From positions 62,001 to 126,000 of the forward strand of contig JACKPD010000002.1 of the NCBI GenBank assembly GCA_024233785.1: a DNA stretch of 64,000 nucleotides, written 5' to 3'. Of the stretch, positions 49,208 through 57,661 are shown one piece after another; within the stretch, counting starts at the first letter, position 1, and each line of letters begins with the position of its first letter. Both the position numbers and the translations under genes were made by a program. This DNA is from Spirochaetales bacterium. GTDB taxonomy: Bacteria > Spirochaetota > Spirochaetia > CADAEX01. The notes under the pieces are model-generated. The model searched no databases and was not told where the DNA came from. It saw nothing but the letters and a program-made list of their open reading frames with translations.

Positions 49208-49279
49208 TGGGACGTCGGCAAGTGGTAAGCCAACGGTTTTTGGTTCCGTCAAGCGCAGGTTCGAATCCTGCCGTCCCAG
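49208..49279 (+). tRNA. tRNA-Gln (anticodon TTG)
   Basis: Acceptor TGGGACG / CGTCCCA, D-arm GGCAAGTGGTAAGCC, anticodon stem ACGGT/TCCGT (bottom pair T-T) with loop TTTTGGT (anticodon TTG), T-arm CAGG TTCGAAT CCTG, discriminator G. CCA is not encoded. It lies between spoVG and rplY, an arrangement I recall from treponemes. Confidence 0.92.
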
Positions 49280-49342
49280 AAAATTAATACAGGTAAATAT
49301 CCTGGAATAAGCAAGATTTTAAATATGCGTAAGGAGAATCTG

Positions 49343-49969
49343 ATGGAAGTTAATACTCTGGAGGTAAAAACCAGAACAGCTCTAAAAAAATCTGCGAGCA
49401 AACAAGCAAGAAAAGCGGGGAATATACCGGCAGTTGTATATGGTCACGGCAGCCCCAGACATATTGTAGTCAGCGAACGGGAATTTGAAAAAAAATTCCA
49501 CTCAGTATCTGAAAATACAATTATTTCACTTATAGAAGCTGAAAAAAAGATTTGTGATGTCCTTATCAAGGATTATCAGGAAGATCTTAGAACTCAATCA
49601 ATAAAACACATTGATTTTTTCGAAGTTGAAAGCGGTAAATTATTGAAAACCCGTGTACCTGTTATTATAACCGGTAATTCAATCGGTGTTAAAGCCGGCG
49701 GCCTCATGGAACAGCTTGTTCATGACATTGATGTGGAATGTCTTCCTGTAAATATCCCTGAGAAAATTATTATTAATATCGATTCGCTTGATATCGGTAA
49801 GTCAATTCACTTGAAGGATATTGAAAAAATTGACAATGTAAGATTTACCGGTATGGAAGATACTGTAATTGTACATATTGTCCATGCAAAAGCAGTGGTT
49901 GAAGCAGCACCGGTAGAAGCAGAAGTAGAAGGTGCACCAGCGGCAGAAGATACAGCAAAGGAAGAATAA
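49343..49969 (+). CDS. rplY: 50S ribosomal protein L25 (Ctc form)
   Basis: A 208-residue L25 of the long CTC/TL5 type. The N-terminal 5S-rRNA-binding domain includes KQARKAGNIPAVVYGHG, VLIKDYQEDLRTQSIKHIDFFEV follows, and the C-terminal domain has TGNSIGVKAGGLMEQLVHDIDVECLP. An Ala/Glu-rich tail (about 185-208) ends the protein. A frame opens at 49325, but ATG 49343 has AAGGAG six bases upstream. The pth start codon is one base after its stop. Confidence 0.94.
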   Translation: MEVNTLEVKTRTALKKSASKQARKAGNIPAVVYGHGSPRHIVVSEREFEKKFHSVSENTIISLIEAEKKICDVLIKDYQEDLRTQSIKHIDFFEVESGKLLKTRVPVIITGNSIGVKAGGLMEQLVHDIDVECLPVNIPEKIIINIDSLDIGKSIHLKDIEKIDNVRFTGMEDTVIVHIVHAKAVVEAAPVEAEVEGAPAAEDTAKEE

Positions 49970-49970
49970 A

Positions 49971-50549
49971 CTGCGGATAGCTGTAATTGGACTTGGTAAT
50001 CCAGGTCCTGAATATGTCTCTACAAGGCATAATGCGGGGTTTTTGACAGTTGATTTATTAAGTCAAAAACTTGATATCAAACTGAAAAGAAGCTTTTTTT
50101 CAAATTATTATTCAGGTAAAGGGGTTTATATGGGAGAAGAAATCTCCCTTATAAAACCCCTTACTTATATGAACAGGTCAGGATTGATTATTAAATCAAT
50201 AACAGGCCGCAAAAAGATACCGATGTCTCATATTATTGTGGTGTGTGATAACATGGATCTTCTGCCCGGGGTTGTAAGATTAAAAAGGGGCGGAGGAGAT
50301 GCCGGGCATAACGGGCTTAAGTCTATTATCAGTCATTCCGGATCAGGGGAATTCAACCGGTTTTATATTGGTATAGGCAGACCTTCAAATAAGGAAGAAG
50401 TAAAGGATTATGTACTTGGTGTTCCCGGTAAAAATGAATACCCTGATTTTATGAAAGGAATTAATCTTGCCGCGGATTTTATTTTAAAAATTCTAAGTTC
50501 ATCCCCTGAACAGGTTATGAATGAAGTCAACAGAATCAAAAACAGATAA
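49971..50549 (+). CDS. pth: peptidyl-tRNA hydrolase, probable CUG start
   Basis: Releases peptides from peptidyl-tRNA; about 192 residues. RIAVIGLGNPGPEYVSTRHNAGF has the family's GLGNPG..Y..TRHN..F with the catalytic His, LIKPLTYMNRSG the conserved Asn, and VVCDNMDLLPGVVRLKRGGGDAGHNGLKSI the catalytic Asp region. The only upstream ATG (49932) adds a non-homologous Gln/Lys-rich stretch inside rplY. CTG 49971 starts the protein exactly where the family starts and has AAAGGAAG six bases upstream. Confidence 0.92.
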   Translation: MRIAVIGLGNPGPEYVSTRHNAGFLTVDLLSQKLDIKLKRSFFSNYYSGKGVYMGEEISLIKPLTYMNRSGLIIKSITGRKKIPMSHIIVVCDNMDLLPGVVRLKRGGGDAGHNGLKSIISHSGSGEFNRFYIGIGRPSNKEEVKDYVLGVPGKNEYPDFMKGINLAADFILKILSSSPEQVMNEVNRIKNR

Positions 50550-51945
50550 AATAGTTAACAAAGCTGACAGTCTGCTGTCCTGTTATTTATCAAATAACAG
50601 ATCAGACAGCATTCTTACGGCATATTCCGCCGGTCCTGACTCGACTGTTCTGCTTGATGTTCTTTTCCGGCTCAAAGAGAAATACGGGTTTAAGCTGGCG
50701 GCTGCCTACTATAATCACCGTCTGCGGGAAGAAAATGAAATTGCTGATGAAATTGAGACTGCATCCGCTTACTGCAGCTTAAGGGGTATTGAGCTTTATC
50801 TGGGTGAAGATTCAGAAGGTTTTATAGATAAAAAATCACCGGATTCCGGGATAGAAGCTGCGGCAAGAACTGCAAGATACGCATATTTGAACAAAATAGC
50901 TGATGATGAGCAGTTTAACTATATTGCCACTGCACATACCCTGGATGACAATATCGAGACAATAGTCATGAGATTTTTTTCCGGAAGCGGTCCTGAGGGG
51001 CTGAAAGGAATTGCAGAAAACTCAGGGAAATTGCTAAGGCCTCTTCTGGGGGTTAAAAAGGAAGAAATCATGGAATATCTTGAAGAAAACAAAATCAGAT
51101 ATTCAGTTGATTCTACAAATAAAAAAAATGAATATCTCCGGAACAGGGTGAGAAATAATCTTATCCCGTCAATAAAAAGTGTTTTTCCAGGATTTGAAAA
51201 CTCTCTTATAGACCTTTCCGGGAAAATGGCATTAGCTGACGGCTTTATTGCAGACGAGACTTATAAAAGAATAACATGGAAAAAAAAGGGTGATTGCCTC
51301 GAAACTGATTTCAGTAATTTCATAAGTCATCCGCCGTACATAAGAATCAGGGCTTTGTATAATGCATTTAACATAACAGATGACAGCGACAGGAGACTAT
51401 CCTATAAATTTCTGAAACCTGTTACCAGGGATAATATCGATTTAAAGAGCCCTGTGATACTTGACGGCCGTTCCTGCAGGCTTGAAAAACTTGGTAACTC
51501 CCTTTTTTGGAAAACTGATATTGTAATTCGAAATAAAAATAGTTATCTTTTAACTATCAAAACAGGCGGGGAATATAAACTGCCTGTAAGTTATTCAGGG
51601 GAAAGTATTTATATTTCAGCAAATATTGTTAACAGGTCTCAATGCGGAAAAAATGATATCTGGTTGCCGGTAAATAAAGTATCTGGTAGTATTCAGATAA
51701 GAAGCAGAAAGCCTGGGGATTGCATAATTACTTCCAATGGAAGCAAAAAAATTAAAAAACTGTTCCAGGAAACAGGAATTGACAGAGATATCAGGGATTC
51801 AATACCTGTTATCTGCGATAACAGCGGTATTTTAGCAGTTTGGGGATCTGTTTTTAATAATAAAAACAGGATTGCCGGCAGAATTAAAGATTCCGCCAGC
51901 AATGAAAATACAGATGTGATATTATTTAAATCAAGGCAGGGGTAG
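50521..51945 (+). CDS. tilS: tRNA(Ile)-lysidine synthase
   Basis: Modifies C34 of tRNA-Ile(CAU) to lysidine; 474 residues. The PP-loop is AYSAGPDSTVLLDVLF (SGG variant SAGPDS), with YYNHRLREEN, AARTARYAYLN and ATAHTLDDNIETIVMRFFSGSG following. The C-terminal TilS domain contains IQIRSRKPGD and KKIKKLFQETGID. It overlaps pth by 29 bases and ends one base before ftsH. Confidence 0.93.
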   Translation: MKSTESKTDKIVNKADSLLSCYLSNNRSDSILTAYSAGPDSTVLLDVLFRLKEKYGFKLAAAYYNHRLREENEIADEIETASAYCSLRGIELYLGEDSEGFIDKKSPDSGIEAAARTARYAYLNKIADDEQFNYIATAHTLDDNIETIVMRFFSGSGPEGLKGIAENSGKLLRPLLGVKKEEIMEYLEENKIRYSVDSTNKKNEYLRNRVRNNLIPSIKSVFPGFENSLIDLSGKMALADGFIADETYKRITWKKKGDCLETDFSNFISHPPYIRIRALYNAFNITDDSDRRLSYKFLKPVTRDNIDLKSPVILDGRSCRLEKLGNSLFWKTDIVIRNKNSYLLTIKTGGEYKLPVSYSGESIYISANIVNRSQCGKNDIWLPVNKVSGSIQIRSRKPGDCIITSNGSKKIKKLFQETGIDRDIRDSIPVICDNSGILAVWGSVFNNKNRIAGRIKDSASNENTDVILFKSRQG

Positions 51946-53976
51946 ATGGCAGACAATAATATAGACAACAGGGAAAACAAGGAAGAAAAAAACAACAATA
52001 ATCCCAAAAAAAACAATTCAGGAAACAACGGTCCGATTAAATATAATTTCGGAAATAACAGATTTGCCCTGTTTTTTCTCGTGACCCTTATAGGTCTTTT
52101 TCTTGTAATGTTTGTTTTTAATGATACAGGAGCGATTAAGGAAATATCATATACAACCTTTATGGGTTATGTAGAGGAAAACAGTATTGAAAGCCTTAAA
52201 ATATATGATAACCAGGAAATCCAGGGAAATATAATTGGTGTAAACGGAAAACTGGTACCTTTTAAAACCCGTATCCCTTACTATGATGACAACCTCCTTG
52301 TTGTACTTAAGGATAAAGGGATAAAAGTCACTGGAGCGGTAAAAAACGTATCAACATACAGGCTCCTTATTGATCTTATACCATGGGTTATAGGGTTCGG
52401 ATTTATCTGGTTCATGTTCCGCCAGATGCAGGGCGGAGGAAATAAAGCACTGAGCTTTGGAAAAAGCCGTGCCAAAAGATACATGGACAGCGACAAGAAA
52501 TTCACCTTTGCCGATGTCGCAGGACAGAAAGAGGCCAAGTTTGAGCTGGAAGAAGTAGTTGATTTTCTTAAAAATCCCGGAAAATTCACAAAAATCGGGG
52601 CAAAGATACCGAAAGGTGTCCTGCTTGTCGGTATGCCCGGAACAGGAAAAACCCTTATGGCAAAGGCAATTGCGGGTGAAGCCGGTGTGCCTTATTTCCA
52701 TATGTCAGGTTCTGACTTTGTTGAAATGTTTGTCGGAGTCGGAGCAAGCAGGGTAAGAGACCTTTTTGAACAGGGGAGAAAGAATGCACCCTGTATACTT
52801 TTTATAGACGAGCTTGACGCTGTAGGGAGAACCAGAGGTGCAGGATACGGCGGCGGGCATGATGAGAGGGAACAGACCCTGAATCAGATGCTTGTAGAAA
52901 TGGACGGTTTTGACACCAAAGACGGAGTTATTATTCTGGCCGCGACAAACAGGCCGGATGTTCTTGATCCCGCACTGCTGCGGCCCGGAAGGTTTGACAG
53001 GCAGGTCGTTGTTGACATGCCAGATATCAGCGAACGCGAAGAAATACTTAAGATACATGCCAGGAAAATACCTGTTGCTCCTGATGTAGATCTTAAAAGA
53101 ATTGCAAGGGCAACTCCCGGAACATCAGGGGCTGATATTGCAAACCTTGTAAATGAAGCAGCGCTTTTCGCCGCAAGGAAAGACAAGAAATTTGTAACAA
53201 TGCTTGATTTTGAAGAGGCAAGGGACAAGGCGCTTCTTGGTGTTGCCAGAAAATCAAGGGTTATTTCCCCGGAAGAAAAAGCCGCAACCGCATATCACGA
53301 AGCTGGGCATGCCCTTCTTCATTATTTTCTTGAAAACGCGGACCCTCTTCATAAGGTTACTGTTATTCCCCATGGCAGGGCTCTGGGTATGGCTCTTTCT
53401 CTGCCGGAGAAGGAAATATATTCGAGGAACAAGGGGTGGCTTCTTGACAGGATAAAAATAGCCCTTGGCGGGTATGTTGCCGAGACCATAATTTTTAACC
53501 ATACAACGACAGGGACCCAGAATGATTTGAAACAGGCGACACAGATTGCAAGAAAAATGGTCTGTGAATGGGGTATGAGTGAAAAAATCGGCCCTGTTGC
53601 GCTGGGGCAGGAAGAAGAGCCTATTTTTATCGGAAAGGAAATTGCGCAGCACAAGGACTACTCTGAAGATACTGCCCGAACAATTGATATGGAGATAAGC
53701 GCAGTAATAAGGGGATGCCTTAACGAGACTATGCAGATACTTACTGAAAACAGGGATAAGCTTAAACTGCTGGCAGATACTCTTATCGCAAAAGAAACTC
53801 TTGATGACTATGAAATTAGACAGCTGCTTGATATAACTTACAAAAACAGGAATATCATAATTGAAAGCAATGAATCGCCATTTAATTCAGAAACCGGTTT
53901 TATGCCTGGCGAATATCCTGAAAATAGCGGGAAGGATAATGAAAACATTAAATCCGAAGGTAACGAAAAGGAGTAG
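51946..53976 (+). CDS. ftsH: ATP-dependent zinc metalloprotease FtsH
   Basis: Membrane AAA+ protease for quality control, 676 residues. An Asn/Lys-rich N-terminus precedes two membrane helices (about 36-57, and about 135-152) around a periplasmic loop. The AAA domain has Walker A GMPGTGKT, Walker B ILFIDELDAVGR, the pore loop MFVGVGAS and the SRH with RPDVLDPALLRPGRFDRQV. The zinc site is TAYHEAGHALL. A short Ser/Glu/Asn tail ends the protein. It begins at the base after the tilS stop; the TPR gene starts inside its last 38 bases. Confidence 0.96.
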   Translation: MADNNIDNRENKEEKNNNNPKKNNSGNNGPIKYNFGNNRFALFFLVTLIGLFLVMFVFNDTGAIKEISYTTFMGYVEENSIESLKIYDNQEIQGNIIGVNGKLVPFKTRIPYYDDNLLVVLKDKGIKVTGAVKNVSTYRLLIDLIPWVIGFGFIWFMFRQMQGGGNKALSFGKSRAKRYMDSDKKFTFADVAGQKEAKFELEEVVDFLKNPGKFTKIGAKIPKGVLLVGMPGTGKTLMAKAIAGEAGVPYFHMSGSDFVEMFVGVGASRVRDLFEQGRKNAPCILFIDELDAVGRTRGAGYGGGHDEREQTLNQMLVEMDGFDTKDGVIILAATNRPDVLDPALLRPGRFDRQVVVDMPDISEREEILKIHARKIPVAPDVDLKRIARATPGTSGADIANLVNEAALFAARKDKKFVTMLDFEEARDKALLGVARKSRVISPEEKAATAYHEAGHALLHYFLENADPLHKVTVIPHGRALGMALSLPEKEIYSRNKGWLLDRIKIALGGYVAETIIFNHTTTGTQNDLKQATQIARKMVCEWGMSEKIGPVALGQEEEPIFIGKEIAQHKDYSEDTARTIDMEISAVIRGCLNETMQILTENRDKLKLLADTLIAKETLDDYEIRQLLDITYKNRNIIIESNESPFNSETGFMPGEYPENSGKDNENIKSEGNEKE

Positions 53977-55807
53977 AATAACAGCATTAGCAATACTGCT
54001 TTATTTTACTTCTTACAGTTATCTGTTTTCCGATGTAAATAATGATATCGCGAGACTGTATGTTTCTGCAGCAGACAGTTTTTATAAAGAAAATAAATTG
54101 GAAGACGCAGAGGTCTTTCTGGACAAATCGCTGCTTTATGATGACAGGCTCTCTGATGCCTGGTATATCAAGGCGCTGATTAATTCAGATATCAGGACAG
54201 ATGTTCTTGCTTCCATAAACCTTTTAAAAAGAGCTATTACCTACAGGAACTGGTCTATTTACAGGGAGAATAACGCTTTTTATGAGCTTGGAACACTTTA
54301 CTGCAGAATCAAGGATTACGAGAGGGCTATTTCTTCCCTTTATGTTGTCAAGGATGAACTTATTGATAATGCATCTTATCTTGATTCCTATACTCTTTCG
54401 CTGATTAATCGCGGTTTTTTTAATGAGGCTGAAGATTTACTTGAATATGCCATTGAAAAACATCCTGACAACAGCCTGTTTATTAAAAGACTTGCCGGAA
54501 TTGATAAAAATTTCAGAGAGAAGATTTTATTAAGAATACTTGAGCTCAATGATCTGTACAAATATGGTCCCGATGTAATCCTGGAAATAACAAGGTTGAC
54601 AGATGATAAAGGCATAAAGAAAGAACTCATAGAAAAACTTACCGAACTGCAGGAAGAGAGCCCTGAGCTGCTTATTGAAAAACTTTCTCTGTCCGGAGAA
54701 ATTACCCTCAATGATATTGAAACTTTTAATGAGTTAAATGGTTTCTCTAATTACAGAAATATTAAAAATATTGATTTATTAATAAAAGATGATAAAATTC
54801 GTGAATCGCTGCTGGAAAAATTGTCCCGATATACGGGAAGTATTGTTGATGATGCCAATCTTGACGGTATCAACGAAAAAATAATGTATTATAATAACGG
54901 TTTACCCCAATGGTACAGCGAAGATAATAATCAGGACAATATAAACGATATATTCGCGGGGTTTGAAAACAGAAAACCCAGATTTATTAATATTCAGGAC
55001 CGGATGCTTGCCTCTTATTATGATTATCCTCTTGTGAAAACAGTAATTATTTTTGGAAGTGATAATAATGAAATTTTTACTTTCAATCAGAGAAAAGCTT
55101 CTCTTGATATATTGAGTTTCAGCAATCCGCTTTTACCTCCGGCTTTAAAAACTGATCCAGGGGAAGAGTTCAATAAAATTAAAAACAGGGCGGAAAACTA
55201 CAGGAAAAGCAGCAGCAGCGGTAACCTGCAGGTCCTTACCGAATATTTTAAAACAGAAAGAATTACCAATTTTGAGACTTATGATGCCGCATCTTCAGTT
55301 TTAAGCCGCGGGACTATAAAAGACGGCAGCAGGGTGTTTAAAATATCAGATATAAACCAGGATAACCGCTTTGAGACAAAAGAATTCTACAGGGACGGTG
55401 TTCTTGAGAGCATCAATTATGACGGCAACAATAACGGGATTTATGAATTTAAAATAGAAAAAGATATAAAATACTGGGACATGAATGAAGACGGTATTTA
55501 TGATTTCAGGGAATGGACAGACAAAGAAAACAACATGAGGTATTCTGAATTTTCCACAAAGCTTGACGGAAATTTCAATTTTACCGCCAGATACTCCGGC
55601 AGCAGGCTTATTGATGTAAAAAAAGAGGGTACCTGGACAGGCGTATCTTATGACTCTGAAAATAATCTGTTCTGGATCGGCGAAAAATGCAGCGGATTGC
55701 CCGCGGAAATTAACATTGAAACTGAAGGGACTATAAATTGCGGAGACAGAATGGTTTACATTGTAAAGATTGGTCAGGACTATTTTGCGGAAGTTGTTAC
55801 GAGGTGA
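53939..55807 (+). CDS. exported TPR-repeat protein
   Basis: A ~622-residue protein with a signal-like N-terminus (ITALAILLYFTSYSYLFSD). The first ~200 residues carry TPR-type helices (LYVSAADSFYKENKLEDAEVFLDKSLLYD, AFYELGTLYCRIKDYERAISSLY). The later half contains several D-x-N-x-D-G-like stretches (IKDGSRVFKISDINQDNRF, DMNEDGIYDF), a pattern of calcium-binding or beta-rich modules. Probably periplasmic or outer-membrane scaffold. A frame opens at 53861, but ATG 53939 gives the signal peptide at the right place. It overlaps ftsH by 38 bases and the protease gene follows after four bases. Confidence 0.7.
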   Translation: MKTLNPKVTKRSRITALAILLYFTSYSYLFSDVNNDIARLYVSAADSFYKENKLEDAEVFLDKSLLYDDRLSDAWYIKALINSDIRTDVLASINLLKRAITYRNWSIYRENNAFYELGTLYCRIKDYERAISSLYVVKDELIDNASYLDSYTLSLINRGFFNEAEDLLEYAIEKHPDNSLFIKRLAGIDKNFREKILLRILELNDLYKYGPDVILEITRLTDDKGIKKELIEKLTELQEESPELLIEKLSLSGEITLNDIETFNELNGFSNYRNIKNIDLLIKDDKIRESLLEKLSRYTGSIVDDANLDGINEKIMYYNNGLPQWYSEDNNQDNINDIFAGFENRKPRFINIQDRMLASYYDYPLVKTVIIFGSDNNEIFTFNQRKASLDILSFSNPLLPPALKTDPGEEFNKIKNRAENYRKSSSSGNLQVLTEYFKTERITNFETYDAASSVLSRGTIKDGSRVFKISDINQDNRFETKEFYRDGVLESINYDGNNNGIYEFKIEKDIKYWDMNEDGIYDFREWTDKENNMRYSEFSTKLDGNFNFTARYSGSRLIDVKKEGTWTGVSYDSENNLFWIGEKCSGLPAEINIETEGTINCGDRMVYIVKIGQDYFAEVVTR

Positions 55808-55811
55808 TTTG

Positions 55812-57608
55812 TTGAATAAAAATATATTTTACATAATATTGAGTCTGATTATACTGCTGACCGGATTTACTGCATGCAAATCATCTCCGAAAGGGCGAAG
55901 TGAAATTCCCGAATATGCCGGAAAGCTTAATGCAAACCGCATCGATAAATATCTTGAGGACGAAAGACCGTTTGCCGCATATCAAATGCTTCTTAATGAG
56001 GAAAAAACAAACCCCGAAGATCTGGAATATAATCCTGCCGATGAAAAAAATAAAATATTTGATTACATAAAAAATCAATACCGGAAGGCGGAAGCTGACC
56101 ATGATTATTATGTCTCTTCATCAATAATATCATCTCTTGAAAAACTTGGAAAATCAGAAATACTTGATGGAAAAAATTCAGATAAACTGCTTCTTGATTT
56201 TATTGAGAGCGAATATGAAAAAAAGAACTATTTTACATCTTTAAAATATTTTACTTCCTATATACTGAATAACAAGGCCGATGATAACCTGCTTGTAAAA
56301 TACGCGGACCTTGCTGTTGCAGCCAACAATAATTACTATCTGAAAATAATTCTAAATGAATTCCGGAACAGAAAGATAAAAATTGAGCAGAAATATATAG
56401 ATGCAGTTCAGAAAAGCGACCCTCCTTCCGAGATGATCAAGGGAACTGTCACAATATGGGTAAACAAAGGGATAAAAGTTGAATCAGGTGTCGGCCGGCC
56501 TGACAGGGTTATAGGAAGCGGCTTTTTTATCGATCCCAGAGGGTATTTAATAACAAATTATCACGTTATTGAGAGCGAAGTAAATCCTGAATATGAGGGA
56601 TACTCAAGGCTTTATATCAGGCTTTCAGATTCTGTCGGAACCAGAGTACCGGCGAAAGTAATCGGCTGGGATCCTATATTTGATATTGCGCTTCTTAAAA
56701 CGGAAATTGACCCGGAATATATTTACAGTTTCAGTGAAAGTATGAATTTCCAGATAGGCGATAAAATATTTGCCATAGGCTCGCCGGGCGGCCTTGAAAA
56801 TACATTGACCTCAGGAATTATTTCTTCAAGAAGCAGGAAATTTATACAGATTGGGGATGCCATACAGGTTGATGTTCCCATAAACCCGGGCAACAGCGGC
56901 GGGCCTCTTCTAAATGAAAACGGTGAACTTATAGGTGTTGTATTTGCCGGAATAGAGCAGTTCGAGGGGATCAATTTTGCGATACCCTCTCACTGGATAG
57001 CAGATATTGTGCCGGAACTATACAGGGGCGGTGAAATATCCCATTCCTGGATCGGGTCAGTTATTCACGAGAAAAACGGAATACTGGAAAATATATACAG
57101 TGTGCCTGGAGAACCTGCTGATGTTGCGGGGATAAAAAAAGGCGATATTATAAAATCCATAAACGGTTATAATATTGCAAGCATACTTGAAGCCCAGAAA
57201 ATTTTCATGTCTATCAGGAAAGATACAGTTGTTGAAATCGGCTATGTCAGAGACGGCAATAATTTAAAAGCTTTACTGCCCCTTGGAGGCAGAACAGACA
57301 AATCGTTTGACAGGGCAATAAAACGGGATTCCATGAAAAACCTTATCCTGCCGCTTTACGGCATGGAGGTGGAACTGACAGGAAGTTATCTTTTCAAGGA
57401 AAGCTATAATATTAAAAAGATATATGAAGGTTCAATAGCAGATGAAACAGGACTGTCTGTAAATGACCCTCTTGTTATCAAAGGGTGGAAGTATGATCTT
57501 AAAAAAAGATATGCCATACTCAGAATAGATGTGAAAAAGCGGAAAGCGGGATTTATGGAAAGCAATATCCAGCTGATTACTTCAATCGATTCAAATAATC
57601 TGTTATAA
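55812..57608 (+). CDS. DegP/HtrA-like serine protease lipoprotein
   Basis: A ~598-residue predicted lipoprotein. It has a lipobox near LTGFTAC (Cys about residue 22), a helical N-terminal region of about 180 residues, a trypsin-like domain and a PDZ region. The catalytic triad is visible: His in ITNYHVIES, Asp in DPIFDIALLK, Ser in NPGNSGGPLL. A PDZ-like segment with GEPADVAGIKKGDIIKSING follows, and a second PDZ-like repeat may be at GSIADETGLSVNDPLVI. TTG 55812 is preferred, with GAGGTGA just upstream; the frame itself opens at 55770. It lies directly after the TPR gene. Confidence 0.85.
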   Translation: MNKNIFYIILSLIILLTGFTACKSSPKGRSEIPEYAGKLNANRIDKYLEDERPFAAYQMLLNEEKTNPEDLEYNPADEKNKIFDYIKNQYRKAEADHDYYVSSSIISSLEKLGKSEILDGKNSDKLLLDFIESEYEKKNYFTSLKYFTSYILNNKADDNLLVKYADLAVAANNNYYLKIILNEFRNRKIKIEQKYIDAVQKSDPPSEMIKGTVTIWVNKGIKVESGVGRPDRVIGSGFFIDPRGYLITNYHVIESEVNPEYEGYSRLYIRLSDSVGTRVPAKVIGWDPIFDIALLKTEIDPEYIYSFSESMNFQIGDKIFAIGSPGGLENTLTSGIISSRSRKFIQIGDAIQVDVPINPGNSGGPLLNENGELIGVVFAGIEQFEGINFAIPSHWIADIVPELYRGGEISHSWIGSVIHEKNGILENIYSVPGEPADVAGIKKGDIIKSINGYNIASILEAQKIFMSIRKDTVVEIGYVRDGNNLKALLPLGGRTDKSFDRAIKRDSMKNLILPLYGMEVELTGSYLFKESYNIKKIYEGSIADETGLSVNDPLVIKGWKYDLKKRYAILRIDVKKRKAGFMESNIQLITSIDSNNLL

Positions 57609-57661
57609 TAATAAAATAAGTTACAGAATTAAGCCCTCAAATGGAGAACACCTTTTAAAAA

